A stretch of 64,000 bases of DNA from Rhizobium sp. Q54. GTDB taxonomy: Bacteria; Pseudomonadota; Alphaproteobacteria; Micropepsales; Micropepsaceae. Position 1 is the first letter of the stretch; every line of letters begins with the position of its first letter. A program made the position numbers and the translations under genes. Shown piece after piece: positions 17,270 through 25,227 of this stretch. The stretch covers positions 1 through 64,000 of the forward strand of contig CAMCWK010000014.1 of NCBI GenBank assembly GCA_945882615.1, given 5' to 3'. The notes beneath the pieces were generated by a model. That model was not told the origin of the DNA. It worked only from the letters and a program-made list of their open reading frames with translations, and did no database searches.

Positions 17270-18079
17270 ATGATTTTTGCGATGACAGACGCAAGCACAG
17301 AAAACGGGCAGACAAGCGGCGAGAACACCGCGGACTCCCTGCGCCTTGTCGAAGGCGGCAAGGGGCTGGTGGTCACGCGCATCGGCAAGAGCTTCAACAA
17401 ACGCCCGGTCGTGCGGTCGGTTTCCCTTTCGTTAAAGCGCGGCGAAGCGGTGGGCCTGCTCGGTCCCAATGGCGCGGGCAAGACCACCTGCTTCTACATG
17501 ATTACCGGCCTGATCCCGGCCGATACCGGCAGCATCGAAGTCGACGGCCATGACGTGACGCGGCTGCCGATGTATCGCCGCGCCCGGCTGGGCATCGGCT
17601 ACCTGCCGCAGGAAGCCTCCATTTTCCGTGGCCTCACCGCCGAACAGAATATCCGCGCCACCGCCGAACTGCTGGAGCCCGATGGCGCACGGCTGGAAGC
17701 CATGGTCGAATCCCTGCTGGCCGAATTCGGCATCACCCATATCCGCAACACGCCCTCGGTGGCGCTGTCGGGCGGCGAACGCCGCCGCGTCGAGATCGCG
17801 CGCTGCCTGGCGACGCATCCCTCCTACATCCTGCTGGACGAACCCTTTGCCGGTATCGATCCCATCGCGGTGGGGGAAATCCGCGATCTGGTCAAGCATC
17901 TCAAGAACCGCGGCATTGGCGTTCTGATTACAGACCATAATGTCCGCGACGCGCTCGATGTGATCGACCGCGCCTATATTCTTCATGACGGCCGTGTGCT
18001 GAAGGAAGGCACTCCGACCGAGATCGTCAGCGACCGCGATGTGCGGCGCGTCTATCTCGGAGAAAAATTCTCGCTGTAG
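17270..18079 (+). CDS. lptB: LPS export ABC transporter ATP-binding protein LptB
   Basis: LptB powers LPS extraction from the inner membrane as a dimer with LptFG, which are not in this window. The 269-residue protein has Walker A GPNGAGKTTCFYM, a Q-loop within GIGYLPQEASIFR, the signature LSGGERRRVEIARCLA, Walker B YILLDEPFAGIDP and the switch His in LITDHNVRDAL. LptB's characteristic GYLPQE.SIFR segment supports the specific assignment over the livG group. It carries about 30 extra N-terminal residues before VVTRIGKSF. ATG 17270 or 17282 could be the start. Confidence 0.95.
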   Translation: MIFAMTDASTENGQTSGENTADSLRLVEGGKGLVVTRIGKSFNKRPVVRSVSLSLKRGEAVGLLGPNGAGKTTCFYMITGLIPADTGSIEVDGHDVTRLPMYRRARLGIGYLPQEASIFRGLTAEQNIRATAELLEPDGARLEAMVESLLAEFGITHIRNTPSVALSGGERRRVEIARCLATHPSYILLDEPFAGIDPIAVGEIRDLVKHLKNRGIGVLITDHNVRDALDVIDRAYILHDGRVLKEGTPTEIVSDRDVRRVYLGEKFSL

Positions 18080-18085
18080 GTCGTC

Positions 18086-19615
18086 ATGGCAGGGGTTGGA
18101 CAGAGACTTGAAATTCGGCAGGGCCAGTCGCTGGTCATGACGCCGCAATTGCAGCAGGCCATCAAGCTGCTGCAGCTGTCGAACATCGAACTGGCCGAAT
18201 ATTGCGAATCCGAGCTGGAAAAGAACCCGCTGCTGGAGCGCGACGACCGCGAGGCCGCGCCCGTGCAAGAGGCCGCCGACAGCACTGCGGATGCCGCCGG
18301 CGAACGCGCCGATGAAGCCCTGTCGCGGGACGATTTTTCCAAGACCGCCGACATGGATCAGGCGGCGCACGAGAATATGTATGACGGCGACATTCCCGCC
18401 ACCCGCGCCGCCGAGGGGCCGCAATCGGGCTCGCTGACCGACTGGACGACGGTGAAGTCGGGCAATGCCTATGAAGGCGAGGACGGGCTGGAATCCTCCG
18501 TCGCCGCGCAAGCGTCACTCAAGGATCATCTCGAAGGCCAGCTTTCCATCGCCGCCCTGTTGCCGGAAGATCGCATGATCCTACTGGCGCTGATCGATGC
18601 GGTGGACGAGACCGGTTATCTGCGCGCCGACCTGATGGACGTTTCCAACCGCCTGGGCTGTGAAATCGAGGACGTGCAGGCGGTGCTGGGCGTGCTGCAG
18701 GGTTTCGATCCCGTCGGCGTGGGAGCCCGTGACCTGGCCGAATGCCTGAGCCTGCAATTGAAGGCGAAAGACCGCCTCGATCCCGCCATGGAAGCGCTGA
18801 TGACCCGGCTGGATCTGGTGGCCCGCCGCGACATGGGCCAGCTGACGGCGCTGTGCGGCGTCGATGCCGAAGACATTGCCGACATGATCTCCGAGATTCG
18901 CCAGCTCAATCCCAAGCCGGGCCTGGCTTTCGGATCGGAACCGGTGACGCCGGTGGTGCCCGATGTGTTCGTGAAGGTCGGTCCCGATGGCGGCTGGCTG
19001 ATCGAGCTTAACTCCGACACCCTGCCGCGCCTCCTGGTCAACAACCAGTATTACGGCACCGTGTCGAAAACCGCGCGTGACAAGGACAGCAAGAATTATC
19101 TCGCCGACTGTCTCAATAACGCCAACTGGCTGGTCAAGAGCCTGGACCAGCGCGCCCGCACCATCCTGAAGGTCGCCAGCGAGATCGTGCGCCACCAGGA
19201 TGCATTCCTCACCCATGGCGTGCGCCACCTGCGACCGCTCAATTTGCGAATCATCGCCGACGCGATCTCGATGCACGAATCCACGGTCAGCCGCGTCACC
19301 TCGAACAAGTATATCTCGACGCCGCGCGGGCTGTTCGAGCTGAAATATTTCTTCACCGCCTCGATCCAGTCGGTGAATGGCGCCGAATCGCACAGCGCCG
19401 AAGCGGTGCGCGATCGCATTCGCGAAATGATCGAGAATGAGGAACCGCGCGAAATCCTTTCCGACGACCGCATTGTTTCGCTGCTGACCGCCGACGGCGT
19501 GAACATCGCGCGTCGCACGGTGGCGAAATATCGTGAGGCCTTGCGCATCCCGTCTTCTGTCGAACGCCGCCGCCTGAAAGCGGGCGAGGCGCCGCAAGCC
19601 GCGAGTTATCGCTGA
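18086..19615 (+). CDS. rpoN: RNA polymerase sigma-54 factor RpoN
   Basis: A 509-residue sigma-54. Region I is the Gln/Leu-rich activator-contact region (EIRQGQSLVMTPQLQQAIKLL, then LELSN-type helices). Region II is acidic and variable at about residues 50-130, and region III holds the core-binding and HTH parts (TVSRVTSNKYISTPRGLFELKYFF). The RpoN box ARRTVAKYREALRIPSS lies near the C-terminus and recognises the -24 element. It begins 6 bases after lptB, a standard alphaproteobacterial arrangement. The RpoN box is intact, so the protein should be functional. Confidence 0.97.
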   Translation: MAGVGQRLEIRQGQSLVMTPQLQQAIKLLQLSNIELAEYCESELEKNPLLERDDREAAPVQEAADSTADAAGERADEALSRDDFSKTADMDQAAHENMYDGDIPATRAAEGPQSGSLTDWTTVKSGNAYEGEDGLESSVAAQASLKDHLEGQLSIAALLPEDRMILLALIDAVDETGYLRADLMDVSNRLGCEIEDVQAVLGVLQGFDPVGVGARDLAECLSLQLKAKDRLDPAMEALMTRLDLVARRDMGQLTALCGVDAEDIADMISEIRQLNPKPGLAFGSEPVTPVVPDVFVKVGPDGGWLIELNSDTLPRLLVNNQYYGTVSKTARDKDSKNYLADCLNNANWLVKSLDQRARTILKVASEIVRHQDAFLTHGVRHLRPLNLRIIADAISMHESTVSRVTSNKYISTPRGLFELKYFFTASIQSVNGAESHSAEAVRDRIREMIENEEPREILSDDRIVSLLTADGVNIARRTVAKYREALRIPSSVERRRLKAGEAPQAASYR

Positions 19616-19651
19616 AACTCTGCACTTTATTTGCCGTGACCTAAGTCAAGA

Positions 19652-19680
19652 TTGACATTGCCGGGGGGGCGGCTTATGAA
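19652..19680 (+). promoter_or_regulatory. Sigma-70-type promoter for ptsN
   Basis: TTGACA at 19652-19657 and TATGAA at 19675-19680 are separated by 17 bases, a near-consensus housekeeping promoter. It sits in the 157-base gap between rpoN and ptsN, about 90 bases ahead of the ptsN start, implying that ptsN can be transcribed independently of the lpt-rpoN operon. Confidence 0.6.
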
Positions 19681-19772
19681 CCCGCCGCTTTTGAGCAGCA
19701 CCCTGCCGGGAATGCAGGGCGGTAATATCTCTCCGCGCGGAACATATCGCGTGGACCTCACCGGGACTGTTG

Positions 19773-20246
19773 ATGAACATCGCCGATCTGCTCGCGCCCG
19801 ACGCCGTTCTGCCGGCGCTGAAAGCGCAGTCCAAGAAGCAGTTGCTGCAGGAACTGGCGGCACGCTGCCATGGCCTGACCCACATTTCCGAACGCCGCAT
19901 CTTCGAGACGCTGGTGGAACGCGAGCGCCTTGGCACCACCGGCGTGGGGGCGGGCATTGCCATTCCGCATGGCCGGATGAGCGAAGCCAAATCCATCATG
20001 GGCATCTTCGCGCGGTTGGAAAATTCCATCGATTATGAAGCGGTCGACAGTCAGCCGGTGGATCTGGTGTTCATGCTGCTGGCCCCGGAAAATGCCGGCG
20101 CCGATCATTTGAAGGCGCTGGCCCGGGTCTCGCGCCTGCTGCGCGACAAGGCGATCTGCGAAAAGCTGCGCGCCGCCTCCACGCCCGAAGCGATCTACGC
20201 GATCCTGACAGGCGACAAGAACGGCGCGGCTTCGTCCGCAGCCTGA
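19773..20246 (+). CDS. ptsN: PTS IIA-like nitrogen regulatory protein PtsN
   Basis: EIIA-Ntr is the phosphate-accepting end of the regulatory PTS-Ntr relay (EI-Ntr, NPr, EIIA-Ntr) and controls potassium transport and carbon/nitrogen responses rather than sugar import. The 157-residue protein carries the phosphorylated His in GAGIAIPHGRMSEAKS (about residue 70), an N-terminal IADLLAPDAVLPAL start, and VDLVFMLLAPENAGADHLKALA. I start it at ATG 19773, with TTG 19770 adjacent. A ribosome hibernation factor gene usually found between rpoN and ptsN is absent here. Confidence 0.94.
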   Translation: MNIADLLAPDAVLPALKAQSKKQLLQELAARCHGLTHISERRIFETLVERERLGTTGVGAGIAIPHGRMSEAKSIMGIFARLENSIDYEAVDSQPVDLVFMLLAPENAGADHLKALARVSRLLRDKAICEKLRAASTPEAIYAILTGDKNGAASSAA

Positions 20247-20249
20247 TCG

Positions 20250-20900
20250 TTATTTCACGACCGCAATTCGCTTGATCAGGATGGGCGTCACCGGCGCCTG
20301 GCCCGGCATCGGGCCATTATCGCCCACCGGCACTTTGCCGATGGCATCCACCACATCCATGCCCGCGATCACCTGACCGAATACGGCATAACCGGTATTG
20401 TTGCCCGGATCGTTGGGGTTGCGGTTCAGGTTCATATTGTCGACCAGGTTGATGAAGAACTCCGCCTTGGCGGTGTCGGGCCCTTCCTCGCGCGCCAGGG
20501 CGACCGTGCCGCGCAGATTGGAAAGGCCGTTATTGGCTTCCAGCGCCACCGGCGCCGGGCGAACGCCGCGTCCTTTGCCGCCCGCTTCCCAGCTTCCCAT
20601 CTGGATCACAAAGCCAGGCGCAACCCGGTAGACGATGGTGCCGTCGTAATGCTTGCGTTTCACATAGTCGAGAATGTTGGCGACGCTCTTGGGCGCGCGT
20701 ACTGAATCCAGCTGCAGGGTGATGTCGCCCATGGCGGTGGAAATCAAAATCCTGGGCCCGGTCATGGGCGGGTTGCTGGGCGCCGCCATTACGGCCGGTG
20801 GCGGCGCGGGATTGACCGCTTCCGGTTCGGCATTCTGGGCCAGGGCAGGGGCGGCGAAGAGCAGGGCGAGGGCGGTGAGCCCGAACAGTGTGGTGCGCAT
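20250..20900 (-). CDS. Peptidylprolyl isomerase, cyclophilin type, exported
   Basis: A 216-residue cyclophilin with a signal peptide (TTLFGLTALALLFAAPALAQN, cleaved at about residue 21) and a short Pro/Ala linker, so it should act on periplasmic proteins. The catalytic domain contains YDGTIVYRVAPGFVIQMGSWEAGGKG (the FHRVI-like active-site segment), the RGTVALAREEGPDTAKAEFFINL core and YAVFGQVIAGMDVVDAIGKVP. Several ATG or TTG codons are in frame (20900, 20909, 20927); 20900 gives the cleanest signal peptide. It converges with ptsN, 3 bases apart. Confidence 0.93.
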   Translation of the reverse strand: MRTTLFGLTALALLFAAPALAQNAEPEAVNPAPPPAVMAAPSNPPMTGPRILISTAMGDITLQLDSVRAPKSVANILDYVKRKHYDGTIVYRVAPGFVIQMGSWEAGGKGRGVRPAPVALEANNGLSNLRGTVALAREEGPDTAKAEFFINLVDNMNLNRNPNDPGNNTGYAVFGQVIAGMDVVDAIGKVPVGDNGPMPGQAPVTPILIKRIAVVK

Positions 20901-20931
20901 GGCGACCATACTAGCAAGCTTTGCCAAACAA

Positions 20932-20959
20932 AAAAGCCGGACCCGAGGGCCCGGCTTTT
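20932..20959 (-). terminator. Rho-independent terminator after the DUF1150 gene
   Basis: A GC-rich hairpin (AAAAGCCGG pairing with CCGGCTTTT, with an inner CCC/GGG pair) lies 19 bases beyond the DUF1150 stop. On the minus strand it is followed by a T-run, separating DUF1150 from the cyclophilin gene. Confidence 0.8.
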
Positions 20960-20977
20960 ATTGTTCATGCCGCAGCG

Positions 20978-21232
20978 TCAGTGGACGCTGACGGGGGTGA
21001 GCTCGTTCTGCACCGCGGCGCCATAGGCGGAAGCATAGCCATCGGTGAAACCCAGCACGCTGCCGTCTTCGGCGTGCAGCACATAGAGCTTCATCCCGGC
21101 AGGCAGATCGATATTGGCCGGAAGCAGACCCAGCCGGTGCGCTTCGTCGCTACCCGTGGGCTTGATGTAGGCGATGCGGCCGGCCACAGTGCGGGCCTCT
21201 TCACCATCGTCGATTTCAAATCTGTCCGTCAT
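20978..21232 (-). CDS. DUF1150 family protein
   Basis: An 84-residue acidic protein matching DUF1150, a small alphaproteobacterial family. Typical pieces are GRIAYIKPTGSDEAHRLGL, GMKLYVLHAEDGSVLGFTD and YASAYGAAVQNELTPVSVH. In this class it usually sits directly downstream of an hsp20 small heat-shock gene and is presumed to be stress-related; its biochemical role is unknown. Here the upstream sequence is an hsp20 remnant that overlaps it by 4 bases, and a terminator follows. DUF1150 itself looks intact. Confidence 0.85.
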   Translation of the reverse strand: MTDRFEIDDGEEARTVAGRIAYIKPTGSDEAHRLGLLPANIDLPAGMKLYVLHAEDGSVLGFTDGYASAYGAAVQNELTPVSVH

Positions 21233-21558
21233 GATAAGCCTCCAGTCTTGTTTTCTACGGTCCGCGCGCTCGGTTGGATCTGCCTGCGGGCCAAATCGGC
21301 CTTGAGCAATCCATTTTCCAACGCGGCTGTCCTCACTTCGATGCCCCCGCGCCGGACGAAGCCGCGCAAAAAATGTCGCGCCGCATTGCCGCGGTGAAGG
21401 AACGTTTTGCCATCGGTCTGCACCTGCCTACCGATGAACCGCCAGCGGGCGGTCCTGTGCGATGACGCTGATCGCGTCGTTGAAGGCCTGTCACCACCGG
21501 ATCGCGCAGTCCCAAAAGCCAGCAGATAAGGGCGCGCGAATGTCGTATGCCTGTTCAT
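21229..21558 (-). pseudogene. Decayed Hsp20/IbpA-type small heat-shock protein gene
   Basis: The single open frame encodes 109 residues that do not form a normal protein, but two parts resemble alphaproteobacterial IbpA. The start reads MNRHTTFARPYLLAFG. The end reads KTFLHRGNAARHFLRGF and then IEVRTAALENGLLKADLAR, which is the end of an alpha-crystallin domain (FLHRGIAAR.F, ALENGLL..DL). In another frame the middle gives AFNDAISVIAQDRPLAVHR, resembling the ED(D)L.V..EDRQLVIRG strand pair, and is interrupted by stops. The domain's first half is missing. The pattern fits deletion plus frameshifts. Location directly before DUF1150 is where an hsp20 gene is expected. Confidence 0.6.
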
Positions 21559-21689
21559 GTCCAGCCCTCCCTTGAGCGGCTGCGGACCGCTTTGAGCCCC
21601 CTTTCGGGCGGCGCGGTCCTGATCTGATATGGTGCCATTTCGTTCTCGTTCAAGGCGTTTTCCTGTGAGGAAACAACCAAAGGTTGCAT

Positions 21690-23369
21690 ATGCTGGTACT
21701 CCTTGATGACGCGTCCGGACGGCGGGCTTTCGCCGCCCCCCGGCAGGTCATCCGGGCGGACCGGCCGGCGGAGGTACCAGCGGCGTTGGCGGCCCTGGAA
21801 GGCGCGCTGGCGGCCGGCCGGCATGTGGCGGGCTGGCTGGGTTATGAGCTTGGCGCCGTTCTGGAGCCGAAACTGGCCGGCCTGGCCCCTGAAAACGCGC
21901 CGTTGCTGCGGCTGGGGGTGTTCGATGGGCCCGGCCAGGCGCCTGCGACGGTCGGCCGGGCCTATGCCGGCCCCCTGACAGCGGAATGGGACGAAGCCGC
22001 TTATGCCCTGCGCTTTGCGGCGGTGAAGGACTACATCGCCGCCGGTGACATCTATCAGGCCAATCTCAGCTTCCGTGCCGGCTTTGCTTTTGCGGGGAAC
22101 CCGCGCGCGCTTTACGAACAGCTATTGGCAAAGAGTGGTGCGCTGCATTGCGGTTTTGTCGATGCCGGGGACCGCCAGATCCTCAGCCTGTCGCCCGAAT
22201 TGTTTTTCGAACTGACCGCCGACGGCCGGCTGACCACGCGCCCGATGAAAGGCACGACGCCGCGCGGGGATGATGCGCGGGACGAACGGATGCGGCTGTC
22301 TGCCAGCGCCAAGGATCGCGCCGAGAACCTGATGATCGTGGACCTGATCCGCAACGATCTGTCCCGCATCGCGCAAGGCGGCAGCGTGGAGGTATCGGAC
22401 CTGTTCCAGGTCGAAACCTATCCCACCCTGCACACCATGGTCTCGACGGTCACGGCGAAAAAGCGCGCCGGTGTGGGCGTGGCCGATATCCTGCGCGCCT
22501 TGTTTCCCTGCGGTTCGGTCACTGGCGCGCCCAAGATACGCGCCATGGAAATCCTGCACGAACTGGAAACCTCCCCGCGCGGCGTCTATTGCGGCGCGGT
22601 CGGCTATTTCGCGCCCGACGGTTCCGCGCGGTTCAATGTCGCCATTCGTACCCTGACAATTGCACAAGGCCAGGGCGAACTGGGGATCGGCGGCGGCGTG
22701 GTGCAGGATTCGCGCGCCGACAGCGAATATGCCGAGTGTCTGCTCAAGGCCCGCTTCTTCGCGCAGGACCGCCGCCCGCTGGAGCTGATCGAAACTCTGC
22801 GCTGGCAAAATAACTTTGTCCGCCTGGGCCGGCATTTCGCCCGCATGGAAGCGTCGGCCAGGGTCTTCGGCCTGCATTTCGATTCCTGCACCGCCCGGAT
22901 CGCCCTGCATCACGCGGTGGCGGGCAAGTCGGGCGCCCAGCGTGTGCGTCTTACCTTGAACGAGCAGGGCGATCACGACGCCGTCGCCTATGATCTGGGG
23001 ACCGATCCACCCCATTGGAACTATGCGATTTCGCGCGAACGCACCCACAGCGCCGACATCCTGCTGCGTCACAAGACAAGCTGGCGCGACTTGTATGAAA
23101 GCGAGGTCAAGCGCCTGGCAATGGATGAAGTGGTGTTCTGCAATGAGCGCGGCGAACTGACCGAGGGCGCGCGCAGCAATATCTTCGTCGAGCAGGGTGG
23201 CGTCTTGCTCACCCCGCCGATTGACGCGGGGGTGCTGGGCGGCTGTCTGCGCGCCGAATTGATTGAACAGGGCAGGGCGCGCGAGGCGACACTGACGCCC
23301 GGCGATCTGAAAAATGGCTTCTATTTCGGCAATTCGCTGCGCGGATTGATCCCGGCCAAACCCGTCTAG
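21690..23369 (+). CDS. pabB: Aminodeoxychorismate synthase component I fused to 4-amino-4-deoxychorismate lyase (PabB-PabC)
   Basis: A 559-residue bifunctional enzyme for para-aminobenzoate. The N-terminal ~360 residues are a chorismate-utilising PabB domain: AVKDYIAAGDIYQANLSFR, TTRPMKGTTPRG, RAENLMIVDLIRNDLSR, FPCGSVTGAPKIRAMEIL and GIGGGVVQDS. The C-terminal ~190 residues are a PLP-dependent PabC lyase related to branched-chain transaminases: LRHKTSWRDLYE (PLP-lysine region), DEVVFCNERGELTEGARSNIF and NSLRGLIPAK. The fusion is known in many bacteria. Glutamine amidotransferase PabA is not nearby. ATG 21690 is preferred to TTG 21684. Folate synthesis continues with folC at 45236. Confidence 0.94.
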   Translation: MLVLLDDASGRRAFAAPRQVIRADRPAEVPAALAALEGALAAGRHVAGWLGYELGAVLEPKLAGLAPENAPLLRLGVFDGPGQAPATVGRAYAGPLTAEWDEAAYALRFAAVKDYIAAGDIYQANLSFRAGFAFAGNPRALYEQLLAKSGALHCGFVDAGDRQILSLSPELFFELTADGRLTTRPMKGTTPRGDDARDERMRLSASAKDRAENLMIVDLIRNDLSRIAQGGSVEVSDLFQVETYPTLHTMVSTVTAKKRAGVGVADILRALFPCGSVTGAPKIRAMEILHELETSPRGVYCGAVGYFAPDGSARFNVAIRTLTIAQGQGELGIGGGVVQDSRADSEYAECLLKARFFAQDRRPLELIETLRWQNNFVRLGRHFARMEASARVFGLHFDSCTARIALHHAVAGKSGAQRVRLTLNEQGDHDAVAYDLGTDPPHWNYAISRERTHSADILLRHKTSWRDLYESEVKRLAMDEVVFCNERGELTEGARSNIFVEQGGVLLTPPIDAGVLGGCLRAELIEQGRAREATLTPGDLKNGFYFGNSLRGLIPAKPV

Positions 23370-23707
23370 CTTTTGGCCGCCAGTGCCGCGAGCAGCGCCA
23401 CGCTCTGCGGCAGCAGCCAGCCTTGCACTTCCAACAGCCGGCCCGCCGCAATATCGGCCTCTGCCGCCGCCGCCAGGTCGCCCGTCATGCCGGCCCTCAG
23501 CTGCGCCGCCAGTGCGGGCGCGTCCGGCGCGTCGCGCACAGCGGCGCCCAGCTTGGCGGCCTGCTCGCGGTCCGTCAGCTGGGTCAGCAGATCGTCATAG
23601 GGCGTGGACGGGTAGGGCTTGCCGAAAATGTCGGTGAAACGATAAAGCCCGGCGGCCACCACCGCGCCCGCCGCCGCCAGCCCTGCCAGGAGCGCGCGGC
23701 GGTTCAT
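23366..23707 (-). CDS. Small Tat/Sec-exported protein paired with a GMC oxidoreductase
   Basis: A 113-residue protein starting MNRRALLAGLAAAGAVVAAG, a twin-arginine-like signal. The mature part is short and Ala-rich, containing YDDLLTQLTDREQAAKLGAAV. Its start overlaps the stop of the upstream GMC gene (ATGA), so translation is coupled. By position and size it probably plays the role of the gluconate-dehydrogenase subunit 3 family, carrying the flavoprotein to the periplasm, but I see no convincing sequence match to that family. It overlaps the convergent pabB stop by 4 bases. Confidence 0.75.
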   Translation of the reverse strand: MNRRALLAGLAAAGAVVAAGLYRFTDIFGKPYPSTPYDDLLTQLTDREQAAKLGAAVRDAPDAPALAAQLRAGMTGDLAAAAEADIAAGRLLEVQGWLLPQSVALLAALAAKS

Positions 23708-25218
23708 GTCGCGACCCTTTTCAGATGGTCGGCCAGCCGCAAGGTCAGGGCGATCAGGTTCAGGGTCGGATTGGACGCGCCATAGGTGGGAAACACCGCG
23801 CTGCCGGCGACGAACAGGTTGGCGATGCCATGAACCTTGCCGTCGCCGTCCACCACGCCCTGTTTGGGATCCGTATGCATGCGCACCGTGCCCAGATGGT
23901 GATGGCCCCAGTCCATGTTCTTCAGCCAGTCCGCGCGCGTGCTGCAGTTGAGCCGCAGCAGGCCGGCCCTGGAGGCCAGCACCTGCCGCCCCAACTCGCT
24001 GAGGGTCTGGCGGTACAAGGCGAAATCGGTATCGCTGATGATGTTGTGCAGGTTCAGGCGCGGCAGCCCCAGCGCGTCCTTGTCGCCCGTCAGGGTCAGG
24101 CGCCGGTCAGGGTCCGGCAGCAGCTCCATGCCGCAGCCCACCGAATAGGCCTGCGCGCTTGAGGCATCCACGCCCAGCGCGCCCGCAGTTGTGATCACGG
24201 CCGCCTTGCCGGTTTCATCCAGTTCCACCGGATATTCCACCGTGGTCAGCGAGCCCATCACGCGGCGGCTGCGGGCGAAGCCGGGGGTCGGTGCGAAGAC
24301 GGCGCGCATCCGCGCGCCCCCCATATTCTGGGTGCTGACGTAATAGGAGGCGGCCTTGCCCGGGAACACGACCAGGGTCGCGACATTGCGCGGAATGGGA
24401 TTGTCCCCAAAGAAGCGACCCACCAGATCGTTCTGGTTGCCCACGCCCGCCGTCATCACGTCATTGGAGGCCAGCAGCAGCCGCGCATTCTCCATGCCGC
24501 CGGCCGCCATCACGACGTGGCGCGGCTTGACCGTGAAGCGGTTGTTGATGCTGCCAGTGGCATTGAGGCTGGCGACATCCAGCCGCTCGACCTGCATTGC
24601 ATTGGGCGTCAGGCGGATGGCGGTGACATTGGCGTTCAGCAGCGGCCTGATGTTGGCGGCGGCTTTCAGGTCTGCCTCATAACGCACGCCGAAACGGGTC
24701 GGCAGCACATCGCCGCGCATCTTGGAGAACTGGAACCAGCTGGTGTAGAGGCCGCCATCGCCCAGAGGCAGCATCGGACCCTGGCTGGACGCAAAATCGT
24801 CGCCCCGATCGTAAATCCACGGACCCGCTTCAATCAGCTGTTGGGCGCGCGGATAATAAGGCTCCAGCGCGCTGCGCGGGAATGGCCAGCCCGAATGGGG
24901 TACCCAGTCGCGCGTTTCGAAGTCGATGGTATCCAGCGGGCGCGACCAGCCGCCCCAATGATTGGTGCCGCCGCCCAGGGTGCGCAGTCGTCCCGCATCC
25001 AGCGGCGCATAGGCGACGCCCGACTGGCTGCCGGAATAAAGCGCCTGAACATTGGGATCCAAATTCGCCGATCCCGATTCCAGCAGCAGGATGTCGAGCT
25101 TTGTCGAGGCCAGCGCCAATGCGAGGCTGATGCCAGCCGGTCCGCCGCCCACAATGGCGATATCGGGCGTCAGCACCGTGCCGGGGGCAAGCGTACGGGC
25201 GTCGACAAATTCGCTCAA
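23704..25218 (-). CDS. GMC family FAD oxidoreductase
   Basis: The second GMC oxidoreductase of the window, 504 residues. The nucleotide-binding motif is DIAIVGGGPAGISLALALA (about residues 18-36), followed by a Glu-containing strand LLLESG. RLRTLGGGTNHWGGWSRPLD is the FAD-contact loop, and the C-terminal domain has HHHLGTVRMHTD and ASNPTLNLIALTLRLADHL. The protein lacks its own signal peptide but is translationally coupled to a downstream small exported protein, as in dehydrogenases exported by hitch-hiking. An SDR gene starts downstream in the same direction. The substrate is probably an alcohol or sugar, unassigned. Confidence 0.9.
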   Translation of the reverse strand: MSEFVDARTLAPGTVLTPDIAIVGGGPAGISLALALASTKLDILLLESGSANLDPNVQALYSGSQSGVAYAPLDAGRLRTLGGGTNHWGGWSRPLDTIDFETRDWVPHSGWPFPRSALEPYYPRAQQLIEAGPWIYDRGDDFASSQGPMLPLGDGGLYTSWFQFSKMRGDVLPTRFGVRYEADLKAAANIRPLLNANVTAIRLTPNAMQVERLDVASLNATGSINNRFTVKPRHVVMAAGGMENARLLLASNDVMTAGVGNQNDLVGRFFGDNPIPRNVATLVVFPGKAASYYVSTQNMGGARMRAVFAPTPGFARSRRVMGSLTTVEYPVELDETGKAAVITTAGALGVDASSAQAYSVGCGMELLPDPDRRLTLTGDKDALGLPRLNLHNIISDTDFALYRQTLSELGRQVLASRAGLLRLNCSTRADWLKNMDWGHHHLGTVRMHTDPKQGVVDGDGKVHGIANLFVAGSAVFPTYGASNPTLNLIALTLRLADHLKRVAT

Positions 25219-25227
25219 ACCGAAATC

